Part shown: piece by piece, positions 42,751-55,370 of the stretch
Layout: each line of letters begins with the position of its first letter
How positions within the stretch are numbered: the first letter of the stretch is position 1
From: Setoptus koraiensis
Taxonomy: Eukaryota; Arthropoda
Assembly: GCA_048013815.1 (NCBI GenBank)
Contig: CM106586.1
Span: 19,158,001-19,222,000 of the forward strand
DNA length: 64,000 nt
Direction of reading: 5' to 3'
Program-made: the position numbers and the translations under genes
Notes under the pieces: generated by a model
Told to the model about the DNA's origin: nothing
Database searches by the model: none
The model's input: the letters and a program-made list of their open reading frames with translations, nothing else

Positions 42751-43277
42751 TATGCAATGTTTGTTTGTCGATTGACAAAACAAAGTTGCTCGCTGATTGG
42801 CCGCTGTCGACTGGACACTGCTGATTGGACGGCGCTGATTGGACACCATCCGAGACACCATCGCAGGCACCGAGTGGCCAGTGCTGACCAGTGCTGACCA
42901 CTGCCGGCCAGTGGCAGTCGCAAGAGGGCCGCAAACACTGGCCATGATACAAGTTTGTCTCATTCAGTTTTGTTTGTTGTGTCCGTGGCCATTCTTTGGG
43001 TGGCTGCTTTGTGTTTGTTGCTCGTGTGTATGTATACACCATGTATTCGGTTGGTGTAAGTGTGCGTGTAAAGCAACAAACAAATAATGTCAGCAGGTAG
43101 TTGCAGTTGTGCTGTTGACACAGGTAAGAGGCTTAGTAGCGAGCCTGCGAGAGTTTGACAAACAAAACTACACTGTTTCTGCTGTGTCCGGCTAAATCCC
43201 GTCCACGGTCGACAGTGCATAGTTTATATTGGGCATAGTTTGATGAATGCACTCGTGTGGTCGTTGTTTGGCTCAAC

Positions 43278-43303
43278 AGCAACAACATCAACGACAACGA
43301 CAA

Positions 43304-43380
<77 letters not shown>

Positions 43381-43388
43381 ACAACATC
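43278..43388. repeat. (CAACAG)n array
   Basis: About 90 bp of nearly pure CAACAG hexamers with CAA/CGA edges. It could code poly-Gln but lies in no recognisable gene. Confidence 0.95.
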
Positions 43389-45436
43389 GACAACTACATG
43401 AGACCATCAACTGCACTGCTGGTGCAGACCGATGGTGCAGGTGCAGCATCACTGGTCAGCATAGACTGGTCAGTGTAGAAGTGCTATAATGGAAGGCATA
43501 AATAATGGGCCAAACGAGTGTGTCGAGTTGCTCGCCAACGCTGCCAACGTTGCACACAAACCAGAACCAAAACCGACCAAAGTGGCATTATAAACAAAGC
43601 AAACAAAGCTGAGCTCACCTTTGGGCCGCACCCTCACCTGTAATTGGCGTGTGTAATATTTTAACTCTTTCACTAGTTGAGAGCTTGTTTCACTGTTGCT
43701 GTTGCTGTTGTGCGCTTAAGCTAACGCTCGGTGTGGTCGAGTTGACAGTTTGATTGTTGTTTGTGACTGGCACTGCTGACCACTGGTCACTCGTTGCTCG
43801 TTACTAGATGCGGCCAACGAGTAAAAGTTGATTGCTTCGCCGGTGGCCCTGTCCGTTGCTGGTGTCACCTTGTCAGTGGCTGTGCCACTTGTAATAAAAC
43901 CACTCACAATTGTCACTATCACCACTATTATAGCTCATTGTGAGCTGGCCAATACATCTGTGCCAGCAATCAGCATATCAGGTATAAGGTATCAGTTATG
44001 AGCATGTCAGGTATCGGTTAGAGACTATCAGGTATTGCTGGCCGGTTGTCACAATCAGCTGATGCTTGTTATAATTGTTGCTGGTCAGCAATTAAACAGT
44101 GTAAGCTGACCAGCGACAGTGGCCGTGATGACGCGCACACTGATTGCCAGCTAATGACAGTCAGCTAATGGCAGTCAGCTGTTGCCAAACAGCCCAGGCG
44201 GGCTCCCGAGGCCACAGCGGGCCTCGGGATATAGCGGCCAGAGTGGCGGGTATATGTGAGAATGGCAGCAATAGGTGAGAGTGGCAGCAATACCAAAAGC
44301 AGCCACGGGCGCTGGCGCGAACGGCACCCAAGCCGGCTCACAACTGTCAGTCCGACAGCGACAGTGGAACGAGCTTCCTCAAATCCGCGCCACCTAATGA
44401 TACTGCGGCGACGCTCTCGCGATACTGCGACGACGCTCTCGCGATACTGCGACCATGTTCTTGCGGACGGGCGTCGCTGGCGCGCTTTGCGCGGCTCCCG
44501 GTGAGCGATCGCGCCGGACCGGTGGGTAAACAAACCATTCGGGCCCGGCCAGTTATCATCAAAGTGATTGACGGGCGCCAACTCGTTGACTACCGTTGCC
44601 CGTTCTGCTTCTCATTTGCCCGTGTGCCCGTTCGCCCGTTTGCCCATTTACCCGTTTGCTGGCCGACACACACTGGTCAGTGGTTGTCCACTGGCCGTCG
44701 CCGGTCACCTGAGAATCTCAGACTGACGATATGCGGTTTGTGCCCGTTAGATATGGCCGGCACCGGTTGTGTTTGCGCCAGAGCCAGCGTCAGCGCCGGC
44801 GACTCGGGGCGCATTTCCATTTTGGCCTCTGTGTTTTGTGAATTTTCAATTTTCGCTCAGCTCGCACCACTAGCGCCAACCGTCCAGAGCCGATGCAGCC
44901 AACTAGCAGCGCCACAACGAGCCACTCACATTATCATTTCGCCACCTCGAGCCAGTGTTTTTTGGCCAGTGTTATCCGTTGTCCGGTCATTAATCTAATG
45001 ACCAGACTGGTCGCCAGCAGCCGACAGCAGCGGGCAGCGAACAGGCGAGAGCCGGCCCGAGACAGCCGAGAACGCATGCTGGCAATCGATTGGTTTTTAT
45101 CGCGTTGGCCGTGCCAGTCCAGTTATTATTATATTGACCAGAGGGGCTATTATGTTGCGGCCGCTCGATTTAAATATGCGCGTGTTTGGCCGGTACGCGT
45201 TGCTCGTGCGCGTTGGCCATAAATCGCCAAATCACGGTCGCCATCTCTGTCGCCGTGTCTCTGGCCGCGTTAACGGGCCCATCTCTTCGGAGATTGTATT
45301 AGCGCGGTGAACGTTGTTGGCCTTTGTTCGCCAATTGAGCGATGGTGACAACAAAAAATGCGCCAGCGTTTTGAATAGAAATTCATGCTGCAAAGTTGTT
45401 AATTTTAACGAGTTTCTCCGGCGCGCACGCCGGCCC

Positions 45437-45525
45437 AAACAACCCAAAACAACGCCAACACAACCCAAAGCGACGCCAGCACAACCCAAAGCGACGCCAA
45501 CACAACCCAAAACAACGCCAGCCAC
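45437..45525. repeat. 24-bp CAACCCAAA-type tandem array
   Basis: Three to four units of 24 bp of the form ACAACCCAAAGCGACGCC with AACAACGCC variants. The array stays open in one plus frame (Thr-Pro-Gln-Pro-Lys pattern). Confidence 0.88.
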
Positions 45526-45587
45526 GGCCAACAATGGCCGCTCAGACACAATGATCAATCGCTAGGTGCCAGGCAGCAATTTTGCGC

Positions 45588-45659
45588 CGCTTGCATCGCC
45601 TCGCACCGCCTTGCACCGCCTTGCATCGCCTCGCACCGCCTTGCACCGCCGTGCACCGC
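45588..45659. repeat. 10-bp TTGCACCGCC tandem array
   Basis: Seven units of 10 bp, TTGCACCGCC with TTGCATCGCC, TCGCACCGCC and GTGCACCGC variants in regular alternation, which suggests higher-order 30-bp duplication. Confidence 0.9.
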
Positions 45660-46989
45660 TGACTATCGGTGGCTCATTGATGGCCCATTGATGGCTCATT
45701 GATGGAAATGAATGAATGGGGCGCCGGAGTGGACAGTTGGCGAGTTGAGCGCCAGCAAGCGTCCACTTCTCCGGTTCGGCTTGCGACTGCCAGCGGCCAC
45801 AAAGGAAGGGGCCGCATTCTTGGCCGATTCAATTGGCCCGAAATTAACGCGCCACAACAAACAAAGCGAGCGTCAATTTGACGACACACACACACACACA
45901 CTGTCGATGCGGGCAAACATGCAAATTGGCGAAACTCGCTCTCGGCCGCGCTGAGGCTCGCGGTTGGAGCTCGGGCACCGATGAAGATGTCTCGCGATTC
46001 GTGATGCCTCGCACTGGTCGGCGGCGCAAGTTCAGCGGGCCGCCGCAGCCGCCGAGCCATTTAATTTCGCCACGACAACCGCAGCAGCAACAGCACACAC
46101 AGGTTAATTAGTCACGACTGGCCGGCTGACCAGTGGACGGCAGCTCGCCGGCTGACCAGTGGCCGGCGGTTGCGCAACGCTCGCCGCCATGATAGGGCCG
46201 CAAACGCAATCAGAACGCAAATGCATTTCCATCATTTCGGCGCGTGAGCCGGGCGAATTGCGTCAGCGTCGCTGATTATAATTGATGGGCCAACGAGAAC
46301 GACGCACGCGACACCGGCCGCTTTGATTAATTAGGCTCATGATTAATCATGATCAGCGTAATCGCCCAAACGAAGCCAGTCGGCGCTGGCGTCTCGTCAA
46401 GCCGCTTGACTCAAGCGTCATCCACGAGACACTTGCCAAGCGGCCGGGCAAACATTACATAATATTTATATTTATATTTATTGGTTGTTATTATCATGTT
46501 CATGTTGCCGTCGTCGGGCTCGACCGCTTGGTGTCGCGTCGCTACCTGTGCGCCGGCTTGCTGCGGTGCCGCAACGCTGATTGAGTTTACCTGGTCGGCC
46601 ATTTATGCACTCGACTCACTAGCTTGTGAGTCAGCATATTGAGCAATCGAAGCGCCGGCCGACTGTCGTTTGACTGGCTGACGGGCAACAAGTCGCTCCG
46701 TCGACTAAATGATGGATCACCTCTTCACCTGTTCGTGCCGCGCGGCCTGTCGCCCGCACCCGGGACACGCCCCGCTCGCCAGCCCGTGTACAGACTGGCC
46801 CGCGGGCCGGCCGCGGGTGACGGCGTCAGTCGGGCCGGCCGCGGGTGACAGCGTTGCTCGGAGCTGCGACCCTGACTCGATGTGAATATTGCAATATAAC
46901 CAATATGGCAATTATCTGCCATTTGGGTTGTGCATGCATATTGGCTGTACATTGCCAATTGCTCGCTCGCTGAAGGAGAGGCGCCTATC

Positions 46990-47016
46990 CATGGGTGAAT
47001 ACTGCATTCACCCATG
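46990..47016. repeat. Perfect 11-bp-arm inverted repeat
   Basis: CATGGGTGAAT and ATTCACCCATG flank a 5-nt loop ACTGC. It is an isolated short hairpin in an AT-richer pocket. Confidence 0.85.
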
Positions 47017-47935
47017 AATGTATTTAGCATATAGCTCATACAATATACACAAATATGCCAGAATGAATGTATGAATTTGCTGAAATTGAAATGACGATGG
47101 TGTTGTTGTGCGTTGCCGACGATGTGTCTTGCATACTGGTTGCATTGGTGTCCATGGCAACCCGCAACAGGTTACCTGTTGGCTGTTACCTGTGAGCTGT
47201 TACCTGTGAGCTGTTACCTGTTACCTGTGAGCTGTGAGCTAGCTGTCGAGACGGATGAAATTAACAACAACAACAACAAAAACAAATTGCTTGTGACGCC
47301 GATAGTGGGCTGACAGTCAGCTGATAGTGAGCCCCTCATGATCAGCTGATGGTCGTCAGCGTCAGCTGATGGCATGAGCTGCGAGGTAACGCGGATGAGC
47401 GATCAGATTCAGAGTGAGTCGCAAGTTGTGATAATATTATTATTATTATGTGAGAGTAGCGAGCAGAGAGAGGAAGTGGCCATCGACAAACAACAAGTTG
47501 CAGCTATTATTAAAATACAAATTGAGCGATCATACACAAAGAAGAGATTGATCTTTCGAGATTAAACACTTGTGGCCACGCCACCCGCACGACAATGACG
47601 GCCCGAATGAAGGTGATTAAGCTGATGATGATTAGATTTGATCTTGTTGATCTCTCAATCTCGCTGCCAGTATCAGCTGACTTGATAATGAACTGGCAGC
47701 CAGTTTGTTTGCCTATCACTGACAGGCCCGATAGTCAGACTAATAGTATCAGATCGGCGGTGATGGCGTCGAGCGGCGGCCACATTCTCGCCGCAAACAA
47801 CAAGCTCGCAACAAGCGCGACCAGATACAAACAAGCAAACGAGAGCGCATCTCACCTGAATCTATACCATGCGCATGCACTATATCCATCGGGCCTGGCG
47901 AGCTAGTTGCGGTTGTGCGCTCATTCATCATGTTG

Positions 47936-47940
47936 TTGCC

Positions 47941-48004
<64 letters not shown>

Positions 48005-48022
48005 TTGTTGTTGCTGCTGCTG
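47936..48022. repeat. (TTGCTG)n array
   Basis: Nearly pure TTGCTG hexamers, the complement of CAACAG/CAGCAA. It is the same repeat class as 43278-43388 in the opposite orientation. Confidence 0.95.
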
Positions 48023-48295
48023 TCGGAGTGTGTTGGCTGCACCGCGACGCACCATCTATTAATTTTGCTGCTCGGCTATCGGGCCATCGGGCTGTCGGCC
48101 CATTGGACTGTCGGGCCGTCGGGCTGCTGGACTCTGCAGGGCTTGCCGTCTTGCCACTGGACGGGACGACGGGCCGAAAAGGCGCTCTGGTTGCCAGCTT
48201 TTTCGCTCGCTGCTCGCCTTACCTGTCGGCCGGCCGGCCGGCCGGCGTCTGGTGGTGGCAACTGGAGCATAAACTCGCAACATTTGTTGCGCCGA

Positions 48296-48385
48296 GCCAG
48301 CAACAACAGCAACAACATCACCGAGCCAACAGCAGCAACAACGGCAACAACAGCAGCAGCAGCAACAGCAACGCCAACAGAAACA
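48296..48385. repeat. CAACAG/CAGCAG block
   Basis: About 90 bp of imperfect CAACAG and CAGCAG triplets with ATCACC interruptions. Confidence 0.9.
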
Positions 48386-49175
48386 AAGAGAACGGCGGCG
48401 TGTGCCCAACAAATTGATTTAGCCATCATGATGATCGCTGGCCGCTCATGTGATGCTAAACTAACCGATCGTCATTTCGATTGCCTGCGTCGCCTCGGCT
48501 CGCTTCGGAATGCTCACACAGGCGAGCGCATGGTGCCAGCACACGAGACCAGAGCACAGGTGAATACAGGTGAATCAGGCAATGACGCAATGTGTGCATG
48601 ATTGTTCGAGCTGCAATCCAATTTGAGCTGCTAGCCGATTTCGGCCAGCAGCAACAGCAGCAGCAACAACAACAACAACAGCAACACTTAATGAAGTGAC
48701 GCTGCCCGAATCAGCGGCTCGTCTCTTTGACTGGACGCAATCGATCGGCTCGACATTGGCCAATCGGCCAATTGGCCGATTGGTCGATTGGCCGATTGGC
48801 CAAAATGGCAAGCCCATTCGGCCAGCCACGCTCGACGAAGCGGCGATTTTGCTGCTCCGCTTGCCGCTCACCAGACCAGAGAAACGGAGCAAACGGAGCG
48901 ATCGGGGGGAGCCCCTGTTTGGTGGCACTTTTGTGCTTGTCGCAGCCCATGTAACATGTATAACACACTCGTATCTACGGGCCGGTGGCGCACTTGCCGC
49001 CGGCCACTCGATGAGCTCGGCGAGCTCCTAGCAGCCGCCTGTCAGGTCAAAAGTCACTGATGGAGTTCAGTGAGCACAAACAACAACAAACATCTCATAA
49101 TGTCAACCTATTACCTGTGCTGCAGCTGGCCAGCTAGTGAAGCGAAACAACAGCCGCAACGACAAGTGTGCATCG

Positions 49176-49262
49176 GACAACAACACCAACACCAACAACA
49201 ACAACGACAGCAACAACAACAACAGCAACAACAACGACAGCAGCAACAACAACAACAGCCCA
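49176..49262. repeat. CAACACCAACAA/CGACAGCAACAA block
   Basis: Imperfect CAA/CAG/CGA triplets of the same class as the other desert poly-Gln-like tracts. Confidence 0.9.
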
Positions 49263-50306
49263 ACAACGACAACACTGATGTGCGACGGCCCAACAAACGA
49301 CACAAGCGACATTATAGGCAACATCCGCGGCTTGCGCGCACTAACACTGTTTACCTGTGTGCAACCTGTTGTTGTCTTTGCGACACTTTGCGCACCACTC
49401 ACAATTGTCAGCTGTCGCTGGCAGTTTGTTTGTTTGTTTGCTCGCTTGTGCGCTGTCACCTGTTGCGCGCTTGTTCTACAAGCCTTGTGACACAACAGAC
49501 CACATTGGCGACCAGCTGATTGTCAGTGGTTAGTTATGCCGGTTGGTTTGTTAGTTGTGTCATTAGTTGTGTTTAGCTGTGTCGGTTGTTGTTGTTGTTG
49601 TTGTTGTTGTTGCTGTTGTTGCTGTTGTTGTCAGTGGTGCGCTGTTGAGTCGTGAGACAATTTCGCAACGCACACACACACACACACATTTGAATCATTC
49701 AAATTGAACGATTAATTAAACCTGTGTCACCTGTACTATCGGCTGTGACATTGTCATTGTCATGACAGTTAACAGTGCCTAACTAGACAAATTAACTCAC
49801 GTAATGTCACATAATGTCACATGATGTCACACAGGCCAATTTGGGCTGTCTCATTTCAGCATGCAAGCTGAAGTGAGTTTGCAGCGCCACAGTTCGTTGG
49901 CACGGTTAATAAGGCGCGCGTTAATTGCCCGCCGCTGCCGCTGACAAATATCTAAATCTAATCGACGCACTGTCGCCAACAGTGACCACTGGTCAGCTGT
50001 TGGCACGCTGTGCACTGTTACAGTTAATGTTGCATAACGCAACAACATCCTTGTTGTTGTGGCTGCTGTCAAAAATTCGTGCTGGCCTCATTGTTGCGTC
50101 ATCCAAACGGCAGCAGCCACAACAGTTGCGACAGCAACGACAACAACAACATCAACAACAGTCTGCCAGTTGTGGCTGGCGGGAGATAGCGACCGACGCA
50201 GCGACACACAATGTCCGGTTTACAGTGCTGCGATTTGTTGAATTTTGTGCGCTCTTGCTTCTTGGCTGGCACCGCTTTCATTGGCCACACTATCCCGATC
50301 TCAACC

Positions 50307-50418
50307 GTCCACAATGTCGACTGTCCACAATCTCGACCATCCACAATTTCGACTGTCCACAATATCGACTGTGCGCAATTTCGACTATCCACAGTCTCGA
50401 CTATCCACAATCTCGGCT
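50307..50418. repeat. 16-bp tandem array, seven units in exact register
   Basis: Seven units of exactly 16 bp, of the form GTCCACAATNTCGACT, fill 112 bp with no length change. Variation is confined to a few positions per unit (G/A at 1, base 10, one GCG variant). Confidence 0.93.
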
Positions 50419-50939
50419 GTTGGAAGCATCCAGCGGCTAATCAAATTGTGGATATTGGTGGATATTGGCGAGCGACGGCGACTTGCGAAACGAGACCCGC
50501 CAACTGGCAACTGGCAACTGCGAGCCGCACTGGACCTCATGCGGACGGGACGGTGTGACAATTGGACCGACGGGATGCGATGCGAGCGAGCGGTGGCGCC
50601 GCTGTCGTTGATGGGCAGTTGCCCGATGCAATTGTTAATGGCGGCACTTGTCGATTGTGTTGTTATTACATGATAAGTTGCTCGTCGTCTCTCGTCGACT
50701 GTTGAGCTCGGGCCGGCTGCAAATGGCGGCGCGCAATGGCACTTGTTCGGACACTTGTTGTTGGTCTGTGGCGCTGGTCCGCAGGCGCGGCTTCGCTGGC
50801 GCTGCCATTTAATAACTGCAATTTATTATTATTATTATTATATTAGTGGCTGCAGTTGCAGTTGATTATGGTCACGATTCCTGTTGGCCACTTCCTATTC
50901 CTGGACCACTTTTGCACATGACCATTTCGCTGGCCGTGT

Positions 50940-51065
50940 TGTCGTACGAGTCGCATGAGTCGCATTGGTCGTATGAGTTGGCCGAGTCGCCGAGTCGCAT
51001 GAGTCGTATCAGTGGTATCGGTCGTATTGGTCGTATCGGCCGTATTGGTCGTATTGGTTGTGTCA
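50940..51065. repeat. GTCGTATTG/GTCGCATGA array
   Basis: About 14 degenerate 9-bp units based on GTCGTATTG and GTCGCATGA. On the minus strand one frame reads runs of Thr-Asn and Thr-Asp, which makes a long spurious frame. Confidence 0.85.
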
Positions 51066-51769
51066 GTTGTGTTGGTGGCTGGCCACCAGTTGTCCACTTG
51101 TTGTCGCTGTCGCTGTCGTTGTCGCTGTTGTTGTCGTTGCCGCTGTCGTTGCGGCCAAATTTGTCCGGCGTGAATGAGCAAACCGGGCCAACATGAGCGC
51201 CAGTGTCGCTGCCGGCGAGACACATGACAGCGGCCATGATTTGGCCGCCACGAATTCAATTGACAGCGACATGAGCATTCTTTTCGCAATTCTCTTCTCC
51301 GTGCGATCGTCGCTTCCTCGGTGCTCGCAAGCGGCCGCTCAACGCCAGCTCGCACTTTTATGGACTCGCAACCTGTTGCTGTCGTTGTCGCCGCTGTTGT
51401 CGCTGTCGCTGCTGCTGTTGTCGTCGTTGTTGTCGCTGTTGTGCTCGAATCACAACAAACGCCCGCGCTGCAAATTTTATGCCATCGTCTCTCGCAACAC
51501 TCGCAAGCGACAAGACTCTTGTCACAAGAGCATAAAATTTGACTTGCTCGCTTGTCCGGCCGGCCGCGCCGCGCCGCATCGACCCGCGCCCGGGCGATCT
51601 TGCCAAGACGCACAGCCCAATCAGCCGGTGACAGTGTGACAGTGATTGTGCCAGCATCACCATAAGCCAGCGTGGCCATAAACTTGCCGCCGCCAGCGTC
51701 GGCAGCGCCTCTAGGCTCGTTTCGTTGGTCGGATTCATTTCGATTGTCGAATGCATTCCGACGCGCGAT

Positions 51770-51851
51770 TCAACTGCGAGATTCGCTCAATCGCGAAATT
51801 CATTTGCGTTTCAACTGCGAGATTCGCTCAATCGCGAAATTCGTTTGCGAT
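51770..51851. repeat. 41-bp direct duplication
   Basis: Two copies of 41 bp in tandem, nearly identical over the first 32 bp. Each contains GAGATTCGCTCAATCGCGAA. Confidence 0.9.
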
Positions 51852-53810
51852 TCGTTGGCGAGGCGCTTCGTTTTATTGCGTCATTTCGTTGGCGAGAAAA
51901 TAAATGAGTTGCATGTCGCATCGGTGGGGTGCCCCTTTGCACAGACTGCACAAAGGCACTCTAAACTGTGCCGACTCTAAATTGTGCCCACTCTAAACTG
52001 TGCCGACACACAACAAGTGCAACGAGACACGGCCACTGTGAAGTACGGCAAGCGCTCCTATTGCGCAACTGGCCACTCTGCGAAGCACAGTCTGCATAGG
52101 CGGATGTTGCGCAATAGGATGCGAGCCGCAGTGCAACGGCACAATCTGACGCCGCATACGCCGTTGCGGGCCGGAGACAAAACACAAGTGACACACGGCT
52201 GACATGTGCACTCGACGGAGCTCTATTGGTGGCCGACAAACAAACGGCCAACAGGCACAGAGAGTGCAAACAATGACAACAATCAACCTATAATTATATT
52301 TTGCCTATTCGCCCAATCGCTCGCGCACAAAATTGTGCACAATATCATGGGCACAATTTCAATATTTTTTCATTTTGTGCATTTCATTTGTGTGTCTTGC
52401 CAAAAATGCCTTCCCCCTTCCCGCGCCGATGGGCTGACAGTCGGTCAGCTGATCGAGTGTGGCGATTGTTTATTTTTTGGTGGCGCGCTAGCTCGATTGC
52501 CAAGACCGAATGTTTCGCTCGAATGTTGGAATGTTCGGCTCGAGCGTTGCAATGATTTGCCCGAATGGTGCAACGATTTGCGCAACCACTGGATGTTGTG
52601 CCAGAAAGTTTGGTGGCAATTGTGCGCGAATATGGCACAACTCATCTCTGGCCGAAGATTGCGCCAGGGATCGCGCCAGTGATGAGATATATCAGAGACG
52701 AGATGCATCAGAGGGAAGATATATCATTATTACAGCACACAATGATCGGCGGGTCGGCACATTGGCCAGTCGGGCGCAGTCGGCCGATGGCGCAGTGACG
52801 CAACCGCGTTTGTGGCGTATGTAATTATCGGGCGCGCGATGCGGCCCGGCCAGCGGAGCCCGGTCACACAAAGTCACACTGGCACACTGGCACCGGTGCT
52901 GGGCACAAACAGCCACTTGTTGCGCGTCCAGTTGTTTATAGTGTGGCCAATAGTTGGCACGACTTGCACAGACACAAGTGCTACAAGTGGTCACTCAAAC
53001 AGCGCTTTGACATTGGTCATTGTTGGCGCATTGGTCAGCTGAGAGCGGCAGCTTATCATTATGACGATTGTCTCTGTTTAAATTGGAGCCTTTGTTCCAA
53101 ACTCGCACTCACCTGTGCCATGTCAGCTGGACACATTTTAGCCCCATGGCTTTGACCTAGACGAAAACTCTTCTTCGGCCCTTCGCGCATGCACTGTAAA
53201 TGTAATATGTACATGTCCGTGCACTTTGGCGCTGTGTCCAGTATTCGCATGACGCATGATGATGTATTCGCAAACAAACAGCTCGCACTGGCCAGGTGAC
53301 AGCTCGCCCGAGACACCGATGACGACACTGATGACGACAGTGATAGTTGTAGTCGTAATAATAACAGTGATAATAATGACAGTGTTCAGCAGCGAGAGGC
53401 CCTCGTTAACAGCCACTGGCCAACGACGACAAAAACAATGTCACTCGGCCTGTCACTATCAGCTGTTGCTGTGTCAGCTGTTGCTGTGTCAGCTGTTGTT
53501 GTGTCAGCCGAGTTGCGTCAGCTGAGTCGTGTCAGCCGAGTTACGTTGGCCGAGTTCAGCCAGTGTCAGCGGTTGTTGAGGCAATTTGCACCAACTAAAA
53601 TCACATTACGCAATAGTGACATAATGTAATTATAGCTGGTGGCTGGCATAGCAAAAATGTGCCACTCGCCTCTTAACCTGTCTGCGGTGCATCGCGCGGC
53701 CATTGTTTGTGGCCGTTGTGTCCACATTGAGTTATTTTGGCCGCTTGATACAATTTGGCGCTCGATGCAAACTCAGCACGGACAGTCGGCTCCGGCCTCG
53801 AGCGCCTACG

Positions 53811-53852
53811 AACTTCGCATTGCAAACTTCGCATTGCAAACTTCGCATTGCA
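53811..53852. repeat. Three exact 14-bp copies
   Basis: AACTTCGCATTGCA occurs three times in perfect tandem, followed by a truncated AACTCTGC. The copies carry no differences, so the event is recent. Confidence 0.95.
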
Positions 53853-54522
53853 AACTCTGCCAAGTGGCAAACTGGTGGTGCGACAGCAAACAACGGACAG
53901 GGCGACAGTTTGTGGCCTCATTGTGACCTCAATGTTCGCCGGTGCCCGATGTTGCCGGCGATCGCCTCGAGCCGCGAGCCTCGATCGGCATGCGTGAGCG
54001 CGGCTGTTATCGCTGCCGTCCAGCGCCGCCACTTACAGGCCGGCACATGATGATATATGATCGCGGGTATGATGGCGGGCCATATTGCGCCCGCCATCAT
54101 CAATCTTGGCGGCCCGAGGGCATCGGGCCGGTGGCTTTGATTATGGTATTTGCCACCGTCTGCGTGCTGGTCGCGGCCACTTGGCAACCGTTAACGATCC
54201 GCCAATATCCGCTCTCAATGTCCATTGTCGAGGGTGTGTTTAATGCTGCTGCACTCGCTGCATTCAGCAGCGTGTTCGTGTGTGTGTGTGCGCGCGCGGG
54301 TATTGTAGGTGCGACCGCATAGGCATTTCCCGGTGGTGCCACTGAGCGGCCGGCTCCAACAGGTGGGCGCGCTTCGAAGGTGCCCCCGTTGCAGCTGATG
54401 GTGTTGGCGTGCCGGTCGGGCGCAGTCTGGTTACGTTGCGACCATCATTATGACAGGTGAGCGTAGTATTTAGCCGGCAGCGATGCTGCCCGACTGAGCG
54501 GATTGGTCCGACGGAGCCCATT

Positions 54523-54578
54523 GAGACTGCTGAGCGGCCGGCGTCCGCCCGAGACTGCTGAGCGGCGAGCGTCCGCCC
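54523..54578. repeat. 28-bp tandem duplication
   Basis: Two 28-bp copies starting GAGACTGCTGAGCGG that differ at two to three bases, followed by a partial third. Confidence 0.9.
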
Positions 54579-55217
54579 GGGACTGTTGGCCGGCATTCGG
54601 CGGCCACAGGACCCGCCAGCCGACGGGGCACGCCGATGCTCCATTATATAGGTTATTGTCAATTAGTTGGCTGCGCGCCGGCAACAGTTAGCCAATCATT
54701 AGGATCGCTATAGATTGGACGGGATCGCTGTAGTTGGCATCGCTGTGCTCGGTAGTTGGCGTCGCTCGCACTGACCAGTGGCCTTAATGTTACAAGCTGC
54801 TGCCGTGCGCATAATTACAATTGGCAGCTTGTAAAATTCAGAGTTGGGCTCAAGTCGGCAACGAGCGATTCATTCAAGAATTTCTGCGCTCGGGCATCTT
54901 CTCTCGCCAGTCTCGTCCTTCCCGAACTGCAAACTGCCGGCCGCAAACTGCAAACTGCAAACTGCAAGCGAGATGCGAGACGCGAGAGAATGGGAATAAA
55001 TGAGAAAATGAGATTAAAATAATGAAATTCCTCGTTGTGTTTATTTTGGCAACGGGCGAGAACAGCAACAGTTTGTGTGAGTGGAACGGCCACTGGCAGT
55101 CAAACTCAATTTGCTCGGCTCGCTTCAATTTGCTGCACACCGCCATGCTGCACGCCGCATTGTTGGTGCCGCGGCAACAGATACCTGCCAGCAAACTGGA
55201 AGCATACCTGCCCGTCG

Positions 55218-55370
55218 AAGGCTCCGGATCGAAGCCGAAATCGAAGCCAGATCGAAGCCAGATCGAAGCCGAACGAAGCCGAACTCGAAGCCGAACGAAG
55301 CCGAACTCGAAGCCGAACTTGAAGCCGAACGAAGCCGAACTCGAAGCCAAACTCGAAGCCGAACTCGAAG
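55218..55370. repeat. GAAGCCGAACTC/GAAGCCAGATC array
   Basis: About 13 units of 10-12 bp built on (T/A)CGAAGCC followed by GAAC, GAACTC or AGATC. All reading frames remain open across it. Confidence 0.9.

Larger units (their letters stand above)
41401..47100. other. Gene desert, part 3
   Basis: No gene recognised. Tandem arrays lie at 41529-41613, 43278-43388, 45437-45525 and 45588-45659. There is a perfect 14-bp-arm hairpin at 42720-42750, a 16-bp palindrome TCATGATTAATCATGA at 46337-46352 and a hairpin at 46990-47016. An AT-richer island occurs near 42.0-42.2 kb. Confidence 0.55.
47101..52300. other. Gene desert, part 4
   Basis: No gene recognised. An ACCTGT-rich array lies at 47170-47235 (GTTACCTGT alternating with GAGCT). 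CAACAG blocks lie at 47936-48022, 48296-48385 and 49176-49262. There is a TTGGCCAATCGG palindromic run at 48755-48802, a 16-bp x 7 array at 50307-50418, a GTCGTATTG array at 50940-51065 and a 41-bp duplication at 51770-51851. Long frames here are repeat-driven. Confidence 0.55.

Noticed and set aside
50843-51679. 278-codon minus frame rich in Thr-Asn and Thr-Asp
   Set aside because: It is generated by GTCGTATTG and TTGTCGCTG repeats, and no domain is recognisable.
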